DNA from: Wuchereria bancrofti
Lineage: Eukaryota; Nematoda; Chromadorea; Rhabditida; Onchocercidae
DNA: 64,000 nt
Reading direction: 5' to 3'
Assembly (NCBI GenBank): GCA_005281725.1
Contig: SSBO01000009.1
Coordinates: forward strand, 1,050,127-1,114,126
In this document: positions 53,050 through 64,000 of the stretch, piece after piece
Layout of the letters: each line of letters starts with the position of its first letter
How positions within the stretch are numbered: position 1 is the first letter of the stretch
The notes under the pieces: model-generated
Told to the model about the DNA's origin: nothing
Database searches by the model: none
Seen by the model: the letters and a program-made list of their open reading frames with translations, nothing else
Position numbers and translations under genes: made by a program

Positions 53050-56000
53050 TCACATATCTTCAGCTGCTCCGTTTTGTGGATTTTCCGGTATTAGTGGTAG
53101 TAATACTGTATTCTGCTCACCATCAACTTTTAATTCTTTAATTGGCTTCCGTAAATGGATAAAATTCTCTTTTAAAATTATATCATTTGGTATGAAATCA
53201 GCTCGAAATGAATTACTAGCATTTTCTTTATAATCATCAATTGGTCCACGACTTTCGGAAAGCTAAAATAATTGTAATTTAGCAAATATATAAATCTATG
53301 AATAATATCAAAAATTGAAATCTTTCAATCAATCATTTTGTTATTTTAATTTGTAAGACATACGCAGAATTGTAAGGCTTAATTGCACATTTTTTTTTTT
53401 TAGAGCAAAACAAAATTACATTGAAAAAAGATCATTTCCGGAAATTTCATTTGCAATAGGAAAAAAAAAAGTGATAATTAGAGGAAATGAAAAAAAAAAA
53501 AATGTTGGATGAAAAAGAATGCAATATAACCTTTTCTTCAATTTCATAAAAAGCATTCCAAAGTGATAATACTAGATCGGTGCCGAATAGTACACCAGCA
53601 TGAATTTCAACCATTCGTAAGACAAATAAACCATCGCATCTTAAATAACTTCGCACAAAACGATCCACTTCTTTTGTTTTAGCTAAAATTTATTTTATTT
53701 AAAGAAGGAAGAAAAAAAAAGTGAACGATAGTTATTTATCACCAATTACTCTATTATTTATTAAAAAATAATAATTGAATCGTTTATCTGACAAAAATTG
53801 CACATATATTTTTCAATAATTTAATTATTTATTAATTAATATATAATTTAGGAATATATATCTTAATATATAAATTTTTTTTAATTAATATATGATTTTT
53901 GGATATAATTATATATTTGCGTTTTTTTTTTCGTCACTAAATTTAAATGTAATCAATTTATGTTATAGAAAAATTTTGTATTCATGCAAATATGTGTTAA
54001 AGGTTGTTTGCTATTGTTGTTAACTTATTTAAATGATAAGTGAACAATATTTTTTAAATAGAAAATTAGAAAATAATTTTGAATTTTAACTATTAAATAA
54101 TATTTGATGTTTTGGAAAGATGAAGAGAGGAAAAAAAAAGTAATCTAATGATATTTAAAATAGTAAAAGCACTTACTATCAGGATCAAATTTCATTTCAG
54201 ATAATTCCAAACTTTGTGAAATGAACCAACGGCCAAAACATGGACAAGTTAGGACGATAGACCAATAAATTAATGATGAAGTAGTACAAAGAACAAGAAA
54301 TAAATACCAGAACCAAAGAAAAACAAATATTTTCTCATTAAACATATTTATAACTAAAACACATTGGACAGAATATCGTTGAATATTACCAACTTGTCGA
54401 ATCTTAAAATAAATATTCAAAATTTAATTTTATCTTCTTGCAATAAATCTGTTTTTTTTTCCTTTAATTTTTTTCTTTTGTTTGTTAATAAAATTAAATT
54501 TACAAATTAAAAAAAAAATACAAATTAAAAAAAAATTTGAAAAAATATTTTTATATGCTATTTACTAACCATGAAATCACACACTGAAACACGAGGAAAA
54601 TAACCGGATGTTGTCCATTCTGTACCATTTATAATATCTCTTATTACATCAAAACCATACCAACTAGATGCATCTGTTCGCAAAAATCTAAATTTCAAAA
54701 TACATTACAAAAATTAATCAAATTTTTTAGTAACCGAAATGATTTAGCTAATTTTATAAATAATCGTAAAAAATTAATGCCAAATTATATAAAGTAGAAA
54801 TTAAAATATATCAAAGCATTTAATTATTATTTCAAATTAAAAAATATCTAAACAATTAATTATTATTTTAATTTCACCTAAATTTCGTTTCATTTTCATA
54901 GTAAAAGAATACAATGTCATTCATAATATTGAATAAAGCGAAACTGTATTTCTGAAATGTAAGATGAATAACAATAACCTATGCCAGGCTAACAAGAAAG
55001 TAGTGCTAGATGAATAACAATAACCTATGCTAGGCTAACAAGAAAGTAGTGCTAGATGAATAACAATAACCTATGCTAGGCTAACAAGAAAGTAGTGCTA
55101 GATGAATAACAATAACCTATGCTAGGCTAACAAGAAAGTAGTGCTAGATGAATAACAATAACCTATGCTAGGCTAACAAGAAAGTAGTGCTAGATGAATA
55201 ACAATAACCTATGCTAGGCTACAAGAAAGTAGTGCTAGATGAATAACAATAACCTATGCTAGGCTAACAAGAAAGTAGTGCTAGATGAATAACAATAACC
55301 TATGCTAGGCTAACAAGAAAGTAGTGCTAGATGAATAACAATAACCTATGCTAGGCTAGCAAGAAAGTAGTGCTAGATGAATAACAATAACCTATGCTAG
55401 GCTAACAAAAAAGTAGTGCTAGATGAATAACAATAACCTATGCTAGGCTAACAAGAAAGTAGTGCTAGATGAATAACAATAACCTATGCTAGGCTAGCAA
55501 GAAAGTAGTGCTAGATGAATAACAATAACCTATGCTAGGCTAACAAAAAAGTAGTGCTAGATGAATAAGAAAAATTTGCTAGGCTAACAAGAAAGTTTAA
55601 GCTTTATTTAGCTAATAAAAGAAAAAAAAGAAGACTAATTTACTTGTTAAGCATGCATAGTTGCAGAATTGCATTCGCAAGATATAATGTTTTAGTAACC
55701 AAATACATCAATGATATGAAAAATGCCGTATAACGAACATTTAAAATTTTTAATCGTTTATGAACTTCAATTTTACGCCTACAAATAATTAATTACTTTC
55801 ATTTAAATAATAAAAATTTGTTAAAATGAAATTAATTAAATTTAGGAAGAAAAATGTTCAAATGTTAAACAAATCTTCGCAGAACTTTAATATTCTTCGA
55901 TGAAATTTCAAAGCATTTTGCATATGACGTGTTAAAGTTCCAATATTTTGACTCCTAATATTTTCATCAAGATTTGATGGATCCATTGCTTTTTGCACTA

Positions 56001-56921
56001 TTTCATGAATTCGTATTCCTAAAAATGAAATAAAAAAGAAGATAGAAAGCGCAAAATGTTATATTAGCCAAAAGAGAAAAAAAAAATTCACTAATATATA
56101 AAATAGATTTAAATTGTGCAAAAAAAAACAAAAACAAAAGAAAAGAAATTAAATTTATTTACCTGAGCTAAATGATAAATAATTCCAGAATATACTTGGC
56201 ATTCGGAAACATGCAGCTTGTAAAAGTAAAAAGAATGGTACCCATTTATAGTATGATAGTTGTCGATCCGGTGTATATCTTTCTTCCTCTTTTAATGTTG
56301 CCACGTGAACATCCGGTTGCACGTAATATGTATCACGTGACCAACAATAATTTTCTGCATACTAAATAATGAATTAATATAAGAATTAGAATTAATTTTA
56401 TAAAATTCATTGAAAAAATTTGGAGAATTATGATCGTATGTTAAAATTGACAAATTCAACAAATTCATTTTGAATAATTGATTAAATAATCATTAACTAA
56501 TATAAACGCTATATTAGGAGATGTACTGCACTGAAAAAAAAAAAACATTTTTAATTCATTTTAATTTTATTCATTTCGTAAGATAATTTTCAATTTTAAT
56601 TTATAACTTTTTTCATTCAAATTTGAGCTTCTTTTTCTATTTAATACAAGTGAAATTTGAAAAAATTTTTAAGCTGCATTTTTGTTTTTTTTTAATTTCA
56701 AAAATAAAAAAGAAAAAAAAAAGCACTTGTTCCCATGATCCAGGAAATTTGTTAGGAAACATGCATTCCAGTGGTCGACCACCAAATTGCTTGAAACTTA
56801 TTAATACAGCAAATACAAGCAGTATATTACTAGTGTAAAGGTAATGCAATCGATCGGTCGCATCGTCATCTTCTTTCGGTGATAAATACCGAAACATCGA
56901 AATTAGTGATTCGATCATCAT
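53050..56921 (-). CDS. Innexin (gap-junction channel subunit)
   Basis: Four-pass membrane protein forming invertebrate gap junctions. Eight exons: 56921-56727, 56361-56163, 56018-55886, 55778-55644, 54687-54570, 54402-54177, 53682-53531, 53262-53050, in phase, 456 residues. TM1 lies about 28-43. Loop 1 has the paired cysteines C53 (PLECMF) and C71 (ENYCW). TM2 starts with YYKWV (102-106), the innexin signature. TM3 is near VRYTAFFISLMYLVTK. Loop 2 has C257 (FPRVSVCDF) and C274 (YSVQC), and TM4 follows EKIFVFLWFWYLF. The cytoplasmic tail is hydrophilic (about 120 residues). All hallmarks are intact. The start is the first of two adjacent ATGs, 13 bases past a taacag acceptor. Which C. elegans innexin it matches was not determined. 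The intron 54688-55643 holds a 46-bp minisatellite. Confidence 0.95.
54970..55597. repeat. 46-bp tandem repeat in an innexin intron
   Basis: Thirteen head-to-tail copies start aacaataacctatgctaggc and end gtagtgctagatgaat (one copy is 45 bp), followed by a degenerate part-copy. Units are almost identical. Variants with gctagcaag and aacaaaaaag occur in units 9-10 and again in 12-13, showing a three-unit higher-order step of 138 bp. The array fills most of the intron between exons 4 and 5. Confidence 0.95.
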
Positions 56922-59900
56922 CTATTTAATATTTCTGTTACATTTAGATTACTGATCACAAAATGAAAACGCTAGCGATTGTAATATAAATTTGAAATAA
57001 ATTTTAACTTTTGTAAGAAAAAAAAAGAAATGAAAAAGGAATTATTTTCAAAAAAAAAAAAATGAAACAAAACGAAATTTAATATATTGAATTCAATGTA
57101 TTAATAATATTAGTAAATGAATAAATTAAAAGACATAAATGATCAAAATAAGTTTGATTAACTTAAAGGTAATTGCAAGAAAAAATAGTAAAGAATTTAT
57201 GAATTTTTTCAATTATTATCTTTGTTTCAATTTTTGCATAGTTTTCATTTTTTTTTTTTCATTTCTTATTGAATCATAAGTTATTATTAAATATCATAAA
57301 TTGTAGCACTTTTCAATCATTCATTGCATTTGTAACAAACAAATAGCAAAAGAAATAGTTGCAAAATTCTTTGATTTTATATTTAAAAATAAGACGAACA
57401 AAAAATTCAACACTTTTTTCAAAAAAAAAGAAAAAAAATGAAAGATGAATCGATTTTGCTGTATATGTTGAAGTATTGTAACTATTGAATTGTTTAAAGA
57501 GTAAAAGTGCCGATACATTTAATGAGTAATATGTTATTTGTTTAATATAAATTTTGCTGAAAAACAATTCTTTACTTCTTTTTAAATTGTTACGAAATTT
57601 GGCTGTATTAAAATTGATCGAAGTAATCAATACGAAAAGGGACAAATTAATTGTTTATCGCTATCTCTTATGACAGAGTACTCGAAATGTAAACAACTTC
57701 ATGAAACATTATTATTGATATTTTTCTTCACCCTTTTTAGTCACTGTTTGTGTCATATCTGAGGACTAAAATTCAAACTGTGATTATAAGAAGACAATTT
57801 GGTGACATCAATTTCATCAGAACCACAAGAAAGAGAGAGAGAGAGTGAAAAGGAGGAAGAGGGGGAGAGAAAGAGTTGATATATCATGCAAAACAATTAT
57901 CTATCTCGTTTGATGAGCAATACACATTGAATTTTGCTAAATGATATTCGAAAGTTCCGAAAAATTATATGGGTATGTTCTCAAAACGAGGAACTAAAAA
58001 CAGGAAACGGTAATTCAGGATGGACACTTCTGTGTCAATTAAACTGAAAAGTCGACCGGATTATTAGTCTCAATAGATAAAATTTATGTTTAAAAATTTC
58101 TTGCGCATGTATCATTATTGGTTCGAATCTAACTAATTTCAATAATCAAATAATTAAAATATTTTCTTATCAAATTAAGCTGAGTGCAAAATTGTATCAT
58201 TAATCTTGTCAAAATCTTAAACATTAATAAACTTATTTTCGTATCATTATCAACTCTAAACAACGTTAATCTTAAGCGTAATAACGTTGAACAAATATAA
58301 AATCACATCAAAACTATTGAGTGAGTAGAGAAGAGCTCTTCCTTTCAGTGATCATAATAGAAAAATTTTCAAAAGCTAAACCGATTTTTTTTCCTGAGTT
58401 TAAAAAGTTTTAAGTGTTATTTATCATACCATCAAACCTTATCACACTTCATTTTAAAGTTTACACTTAAGAAAGAACAAAAAATGTACTAAACAAATGG
58501 ATAGTACAAACACGGAAAAGTCAATCAACTAATGCAACCACCTGTTTGACAAATTGTATCATTTAGTCATTGAATTATTTGAGATATAAGTATCGCATGA
58601 GAATTCCAAACAGTCAGCAGATAAAAAACGGTATTACGGTAGCTATACAGTAGCCTTATCAATGTATACTGTAGAATCTATCTTCTATTCCTTTTTTATA
58701 GTTTCAAAAAAAAAAACTTAGCACAATCAGTTTTTGATATGTATATGGTTTATTTCATATAGTGAATGCAAATGACCCAACTGGTAATGTCTATTCGAAC
58801 CTTTTAAAAGTTACGAAATTAGTTATTTACAGATATAATTTTAATCATTCTCGAATTGTCACCAGCATCGATATTATCATGATCATCAATAATCACCACA
58901 GTCATTGTTTTTATCACCATTACCATTATCATTATGGCTATCATCATCGTCATCATCGTTATCATTAATAAGATGACAATATAAATTTTAAAAGAAAAAG
59001 CGATAGTGAGTCAAATTTGTGAGTTAAAATGATTCAACGTTCTTTTTTTTCATTTTCTTTTACTTCTTTTGAAGAAATAGTGAAGAAATCGAGAAGAGAA
59101 ATAGGGGAAATTAGATAAATTTGATTACAAAATATCATATTAAAATATCATTCATTGAAAAATGACTGTAGAGTAGTTCGATGAGGCATAAAACGATGAC
59201 TGAAGTAGTTTGAGAGAAAGCAAAAAACGTAAGTATAAGTAGTTTTGCTTACATTTCTTCTCATCAGAAAGTATTTTAAAAGTAGAAAAAAAAAAGAGAA
59301 AAAAAAGATTAAGATATAACGAGGAAAAAAAAGAGATAGCAATTCAAAATATTAGCGAAATAAATTGTTTAAATAGTCAAGATGGAACATTTTTTTTCTT
59401 TTCTTTTTTTTTTGTTTAATGATCAAATTGAATTTTTCTTTTTCAAATTGAAAACTTCAAGATTTTAAAGAGATTTCATTGAAATATGTATTGAGTGATA
59501 GAATAAGCAAAGCTTAATGGTAAGGAAAACTTTTTTTTTAAACAACCGCTGGAGTAATCGGAAATGGAAATTTAAGAATTTGATTTGATTTTGACGGAAA
59601 TTAATGATATATCTTCATGAATTCCGGTATGAAACTGTACGGAAAGAAAAAAAAAGGACGTAAAATAAGAGAGATGAGTAAATTTAAAGAATGAGTAACA
59701 CATTGCCCTTTCCTTGCATATATCGTTCTTAGCTCTCTCTTCAAACGACCCACCGATAAATTCTTCCTTTTGACAATAACTGAAAAAAGCATAGGAAAAT
59801 GGTATAATGAAATTTTTTATTTTACTCTTTTTTTTTCAATCTTTTTTTCAAAATCTTTTGATTTTTATTTTATTCTATTCCATTCTATTTTATCCTATAT

Positions 59901-62900
59901 CAAAATATTAACAACTTGAAATGTTATTTGATCAGGAATATATTTTTTTTTAATTTCATCTTATGATAATTAATTCTATCTGAATAAATATTATAGATTT
60001 AATAAGTATAAAACTTTTTTTTCCCATCTCTCTTTTTCTCTGTCTCTCTTTCTCTTTCTTTTCTTCGTCAATAAAATCATATCTTAACGAGTAATATCTA
60101 AAGCACTCCATAATTTTATATTATATTTTATTAAAATATATTTACTAAAAAGTATTTTTTATTGATAATTTCATAGATTATTGCTGTTAATTTTATTACA
60201 ATGTAATTTCAAAATATTTTTATGAAATAAAAATAGAAGAAAAAAAAAGAACAAATTGAATAATATCTGATAAGAGAACAGACAGAGTAAAATTACTTTT
60301 TCAATATCATTTCAAATCATTTTTACCTTTTATAGAAGAAGGCTTTTGTCGTTAATATGAATAAAATGATTTTAATTTATTTAACAAAAATAAAATTTGG
60401 CAATGGTTGAAAGAGAAGAATAATGATAGTCAGAAATAGGCGTAACTGTACGATAAATCGGGCGGAAAAATGCCAATGTACTTAAATAGCACTAGAAATT
60501 TGATTAGTCATGCAGTGAATGTATGATATGACTGAGACAAAAACGCATTGATTGAATTGCTAATGGCCGTATTTGTAATATTTGAAGATATACGTCATCA
60601 GCGCACCTCAGCCATTTTTGGACGAATGCGCCAATTATTACTGAGTTAATTATTTATATAAAATGTATTATTATAGTGTTAGAAATGTAATAGGGTTACT
60701 AATTTATTGATTTTACAATAATAATTAATAATAATAATAGAGTAGAATAGGGACCAGGATGAACACGGTAGAATACGTGATGAGTCACGTGAGTGAATGT
60801 CAATTTAAATGATCGTAAATTTTCTTTTTTTTTGTCTCATTGATTAGTATAATATTGAAATAATGTCGCCAAATATTTCCAATAATGATAAAAAATTTAA
60901 GAAATGAATTGAAGAATTAATTTGATATGACTAAATTAGTCATATTGTAAGTTAATATGTTGAGTAATGGAAATTGAAATAAGTAAATTAATTTCAACTA
61001 ATTAATTAATACGCTAAAGAATATTTTGTGAAAAAAAAATTATCTCACAACAGTGCAGTATCTTTCTTAATACTAATTAGATGCTAATTTATTGAATTAA
61101 TGTAATTTGAAAAGGAATTATTTTATTTCACTTTCCCGAAAGATTAAAATGGACAATTAATTAACCATAACCCATGAATTAGGGAAAGTTGTTGATGACA
61201 AACATTCGATTAAATTTCCTCAAAACATTTTCCAAGTTGTTATTGTACTTACTGCTACTAGTAAATTTAGAAAGTAATGTAAACAATCGATATTATCTTC
61301 ATCATATCGTTTACTAATTACTTTCAATGAGTTTAATAATGCTTGAATTGACATTTGAAATTGTACACTGAAAGATTGTCAAGAACCATTTTTCAAAAAT
61401 ATTTTAATAAAAAAAAAGAAATTGAAATATATTTGAAATCTTTCAAAATCTAGCATTACATACTACGACATATTATCGTAGTTTAAGATAAATTATGAAA
61501 TTTTCAAAGTATAATTTAAGTTTTTTATTTTGTTAATTGCTATTGCACGATAAAGTTTTTTTTTTATTTTATAAAATTTGCAATCAAATATAATTTAAAA
61601 GTTTCAAAATACAAAGTTTAAATATTTTGAGGGGAAAAAAAAGAAGAATAGAAGAAAATAGCTGTAAAATCATCATTTTTCTTCTTTCATCAAAATATTT
61701 GAAGGAAAAAAAAATCCAGTTTTATTCATCTTATATAACTCACAAATAATGAATTTTATGGCATAGGAAAATAAAATAAAATAAAAAGTAAAAAAAAAAA
61801 CAATGCTAACTTAAAGTTTGAGTGAAAAATATTGTGTGAAGAAAAAAGAAAGAAAAAAAATTAAAACGAAAAATAAATCTATTAAAAATGAGATGTAAAC
61901 AATTTTTTTTTTTTAATTATACGATCGTTTGATTTTATGCAACAATTATTAATTATAGTGTGCTAAAATAAAATCTAATTCAAAGTTGTTGTAATTTAAT
62001 TAATTCAGTTGATTAAAATATTGTAAATTATGCCATTTTCTTTTCCCAATGATAACAGTAATAGTGATAATGATAAACAATAATAAACAGTGATAATGAT
62101 AAAAAGATGAAATTGTTATAAGTTTAATAATTTAATAATGATTGGATGAAATTTAAAAATGCGAAAACTTTGTGCGAAAGATGAAATCAATCGATCGCAA
62201 CAATGACATTCATTTCATGCTTCCATCCATTTGCACACCTGCAATTTACTCCATTCGTTACAGTTTGGACAATTTTAACAAACCAACAATTTCATAAACT
62301 AAAATTATCATCGAATAAATTTTTTCATTTCAATAAAATTTCATCTTTTTATTTTCATCCGTCTCCCTTTCTTTTTTAAACTTATTTTAAAAATAAAATT
62401 GATAAAACTTCAAAATATTTTTTCAAGTTAAATTATCCACGTATTTTTATCTTTTTTTTTATTTTGATATGTTAACAAACACATATTGCTTTCTTCGTTT
62501 TTTTTTTTCTTTTATCGATGAAATAATTCATCATTGAATTATAACAATTAAAAAAAAAATCTAAGTTTGATGCAAATAAAATTGTATGATAGATGTCATT
62601 AAAGTATTTTCTCTTTTGCTTTTACTAAACGATAAGAATAGAAAAATTCAATTTCAAGTGTAAAAATTACTCATCATAATTTTATTCTTTTGCAATTTCT
62701 ATTTATTTTCATTTAATACATAAGCATACATAAATTTTTCTCTAGTAAGAATATTTCACATTTTCATCTTTTCTTTTTTCTTCTTGAAATTTTTTATAAA
62801 AAATTGATAAAATTATGAGAATTACTTACAACTTACATACTATATAAACTTTCATGTGTATCTGTTAAAGTATACGCATGTATGTTCGTGCTCACGCCAG

Positions 62901-63103
62901 TTTTAGTCACTTTACTTACGTGAAATATTGCTAGAGGCTTATCCAGTTCTCATTTATTTCTAGACTAAAATAATCATTGAATTTTTAATGTAATTCACTG
63001 TGTTTTAGATGTATGGAATCAAATGCAATAACGAATCAATTTCTTTATGTATCACATATTTTGCTTATTACACATAACTTATTTCACTGATTGTATATAA
63101 AAT

Positions 63104-63141
<38 letters not shown>

Positions 63142-64000
63142 AAAAAAAGAAAGAAAAGCTATTAATCAAAAAGTTAAATTAAAGTGCCATTGAACGAACA
63201 GCAGGAAACATATATAGTGGACTAGAAAACGATAAATTCTGAAAAGTTTTCAAAGAAACATATGAATTATACAAATTTTTTATCATTTATAAATGCATCA
63301 GTTAATTAATCAACCAATTTTTTCTTTTTTATCCATCTAACTACTACTGTCAACTCTGGTTCAATTGCTATTCAGAACATGCATTATGCTAGCAGTGAAA
63401 ATATTTTCAATAATTCATTGTTGGAAATAAATAATGTATTTGGTAAGAACTATAAGAGACGAAATAGTTGTATTAAAGAGAAACTGATACACAACAAAGT
63501 GAACATATGCAATGCTAGCTTAAAATATTCACCTCGAACAAAAAAAAAAAAAGAAAACAAAGATTTTATTTAGGAATCCAGTTATGATTAATCTGGAATT
63601 AAGTATAAAATAAACATGCTTTTCTGGAAAGTAAATTTTGACTTTATTACTATTAAAATTTGTTGCTCCAAAGGAATTTCATCTTTTTCAAAAGTTTAAA
63701 ATGTACTATTTCATGCCCATATCCTGTCTGACCCGTACAAATCAAAAACATTTTTTTTTTTGAAGCTGATTCACACTCTTACTTTTGTTCCATTCAGTAC
63801 AATCAATCAGAAAATACAATAATATGATGTTAGAAAAGTAATGAAATGAATTTTCTACAAACAAGCAGAAATTAAAAACTGATATTTCAAGACAAAAAAA
63901 AAAAGAGGAAGGCAATAAAACCCAAACAATATATCCCACAAGTTCATAAATGATGAAGAAAAAGAAGTCGCGCTCACCTCGTCCAATTAAATCAAAATCT
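56922..64000. other. Gene-poor AT-rich region downstream in the window
   Basis: Seven kilobases upstream of the innexin start with no confident gene. It holds many A/T tracts, GA dinucleotide runs at about 57830-57850 and 63110-63140, and a tcat/cacc triplet-like tract at 58900-58965. Frames at 57313-57645 (-) and 59601-59792 (-) have random AT-rich composition. It may contain the innexin promoter near its left end. Confidence 0.55.
63377..63441 (+). other. Weak candidate exon at the right edge
   Basis: Following the acceptor gctattcag, a frame with MHYASSENIFNNSLLEINNV runs to a consensus donor G|gtaaga. Acceptor, start codon and donor together look like a first coding exon of a + gene that would continue past the window. 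The exon is only 65 bases and no family is recognised, so chance is likely. Confidence 0.2.

Noticed and set aside
54970..55566. CRISPR-like appearance of regularly spaced repeats
   Set aside because: Units are contiguous 46-bp tandem copies with no variable spacers, and the genome is a nematode's.
57313..57645. 110-codon minus-strand frame
   Set aside because: Phe/Tyr/Asn/Lys-rich as in random AT-rich DNA, with a run of Phe from a homopolymer; no exon framing.
58119..58130. B-box-like ggttcgaatct
   Set aside because: No A box or cloverleaf upstream; a chance match.
58762..58968. His/Tyr-rich frame
   Set aside because: Created by a cat/cac/tat simple-sequence tract; no splice sites or homology.
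59601..59792. Minus-strand frame after a tttttcag acceptor
   Set aside because: No convincing donor or partner exon and no family signal; it could at most be an untranslated exon of the innexin.

Overview
The window is nuclear DNA from a nematode, most likely a filarial or other spirurid worm. It is strongly AT-rich, and its genes are split into many short exons separated by T-rich introns that end in tttcag or tttttag. Most genes have a splice acceptor 1-20 bases before the first ATG, as expected for spliced-leader trans-splicing. The proteins include worm-type families: an innexin, a TTBK-like casein-kinase-1 relative, an ODR-2-like Ly6 protein and SWSN-1. No prokaryotic, viral or transposon protein was seen. 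The exact species cannot be read from the sequence.

Layout: 1-6793 has no recognisable gene and carries a 17-bp tandem repeat. 6794-11670 (+) is a GPI-anchored Ly6/three-finger protein with two alternative first exons. 13909-21425 (-) is a 21-exon gamma-tubulin complex component. 22596-24062 (+) is an unrecognised 168-residue coiled-coil protein. It lies tail-to-tail, 212 bp away, with 24275-28153 (-), a TTBK/CK1-like kinase. 29471-36436 (+) is the SWI/SNF core subunit SWSN-1 (SMARCC). 37814-39512 (+) is the GINS subunit SLD5. 40664-46383 (-) is serine palmitoyltransferase subunit 2. 46384-53049 is intergenic and dominated by a minisatellite plus three copies of a 969-bp block joined through single N bases. 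53050-56921 (-) is an innexin with a 46-bp minisatellite in one intron. 56922-64000 has no confident gene.

The eight gene models were spliced by hand. Exon phases agree across every junction, giving proteins of 182 (or 142), 853, 168, 392, 939, 251, 604 and 456 residues. The one non-GT donor needed is a GC donor in the first intron of the gamma-tubulin complex gene.

The genes do not form one pathway. They are unrelated housekeeping and neuronal-type genes: chromatin remodelling, DNA replication, microtubule nucleation, sphingolipid synthesis, gap junctions, and surface or kinase signalling. No tight same-strand gene pair that would suggest an operon was found. The closest same-strand pair, swsn-1 and SLD5, is about 1.4 kb apart. 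No new multi-gene system was found. The points most worth a second look are the alternative first exons of the Ly6 gene, the 969-bp block array with N joins, the intronic minisatellite, the kinase with Ser in place of the His of HRD, the identity of the gamma-tubulin complex paralogue, the unassigned coiled-coil gene, and a Pol III A/B-box pair in a swsn-1 intron.
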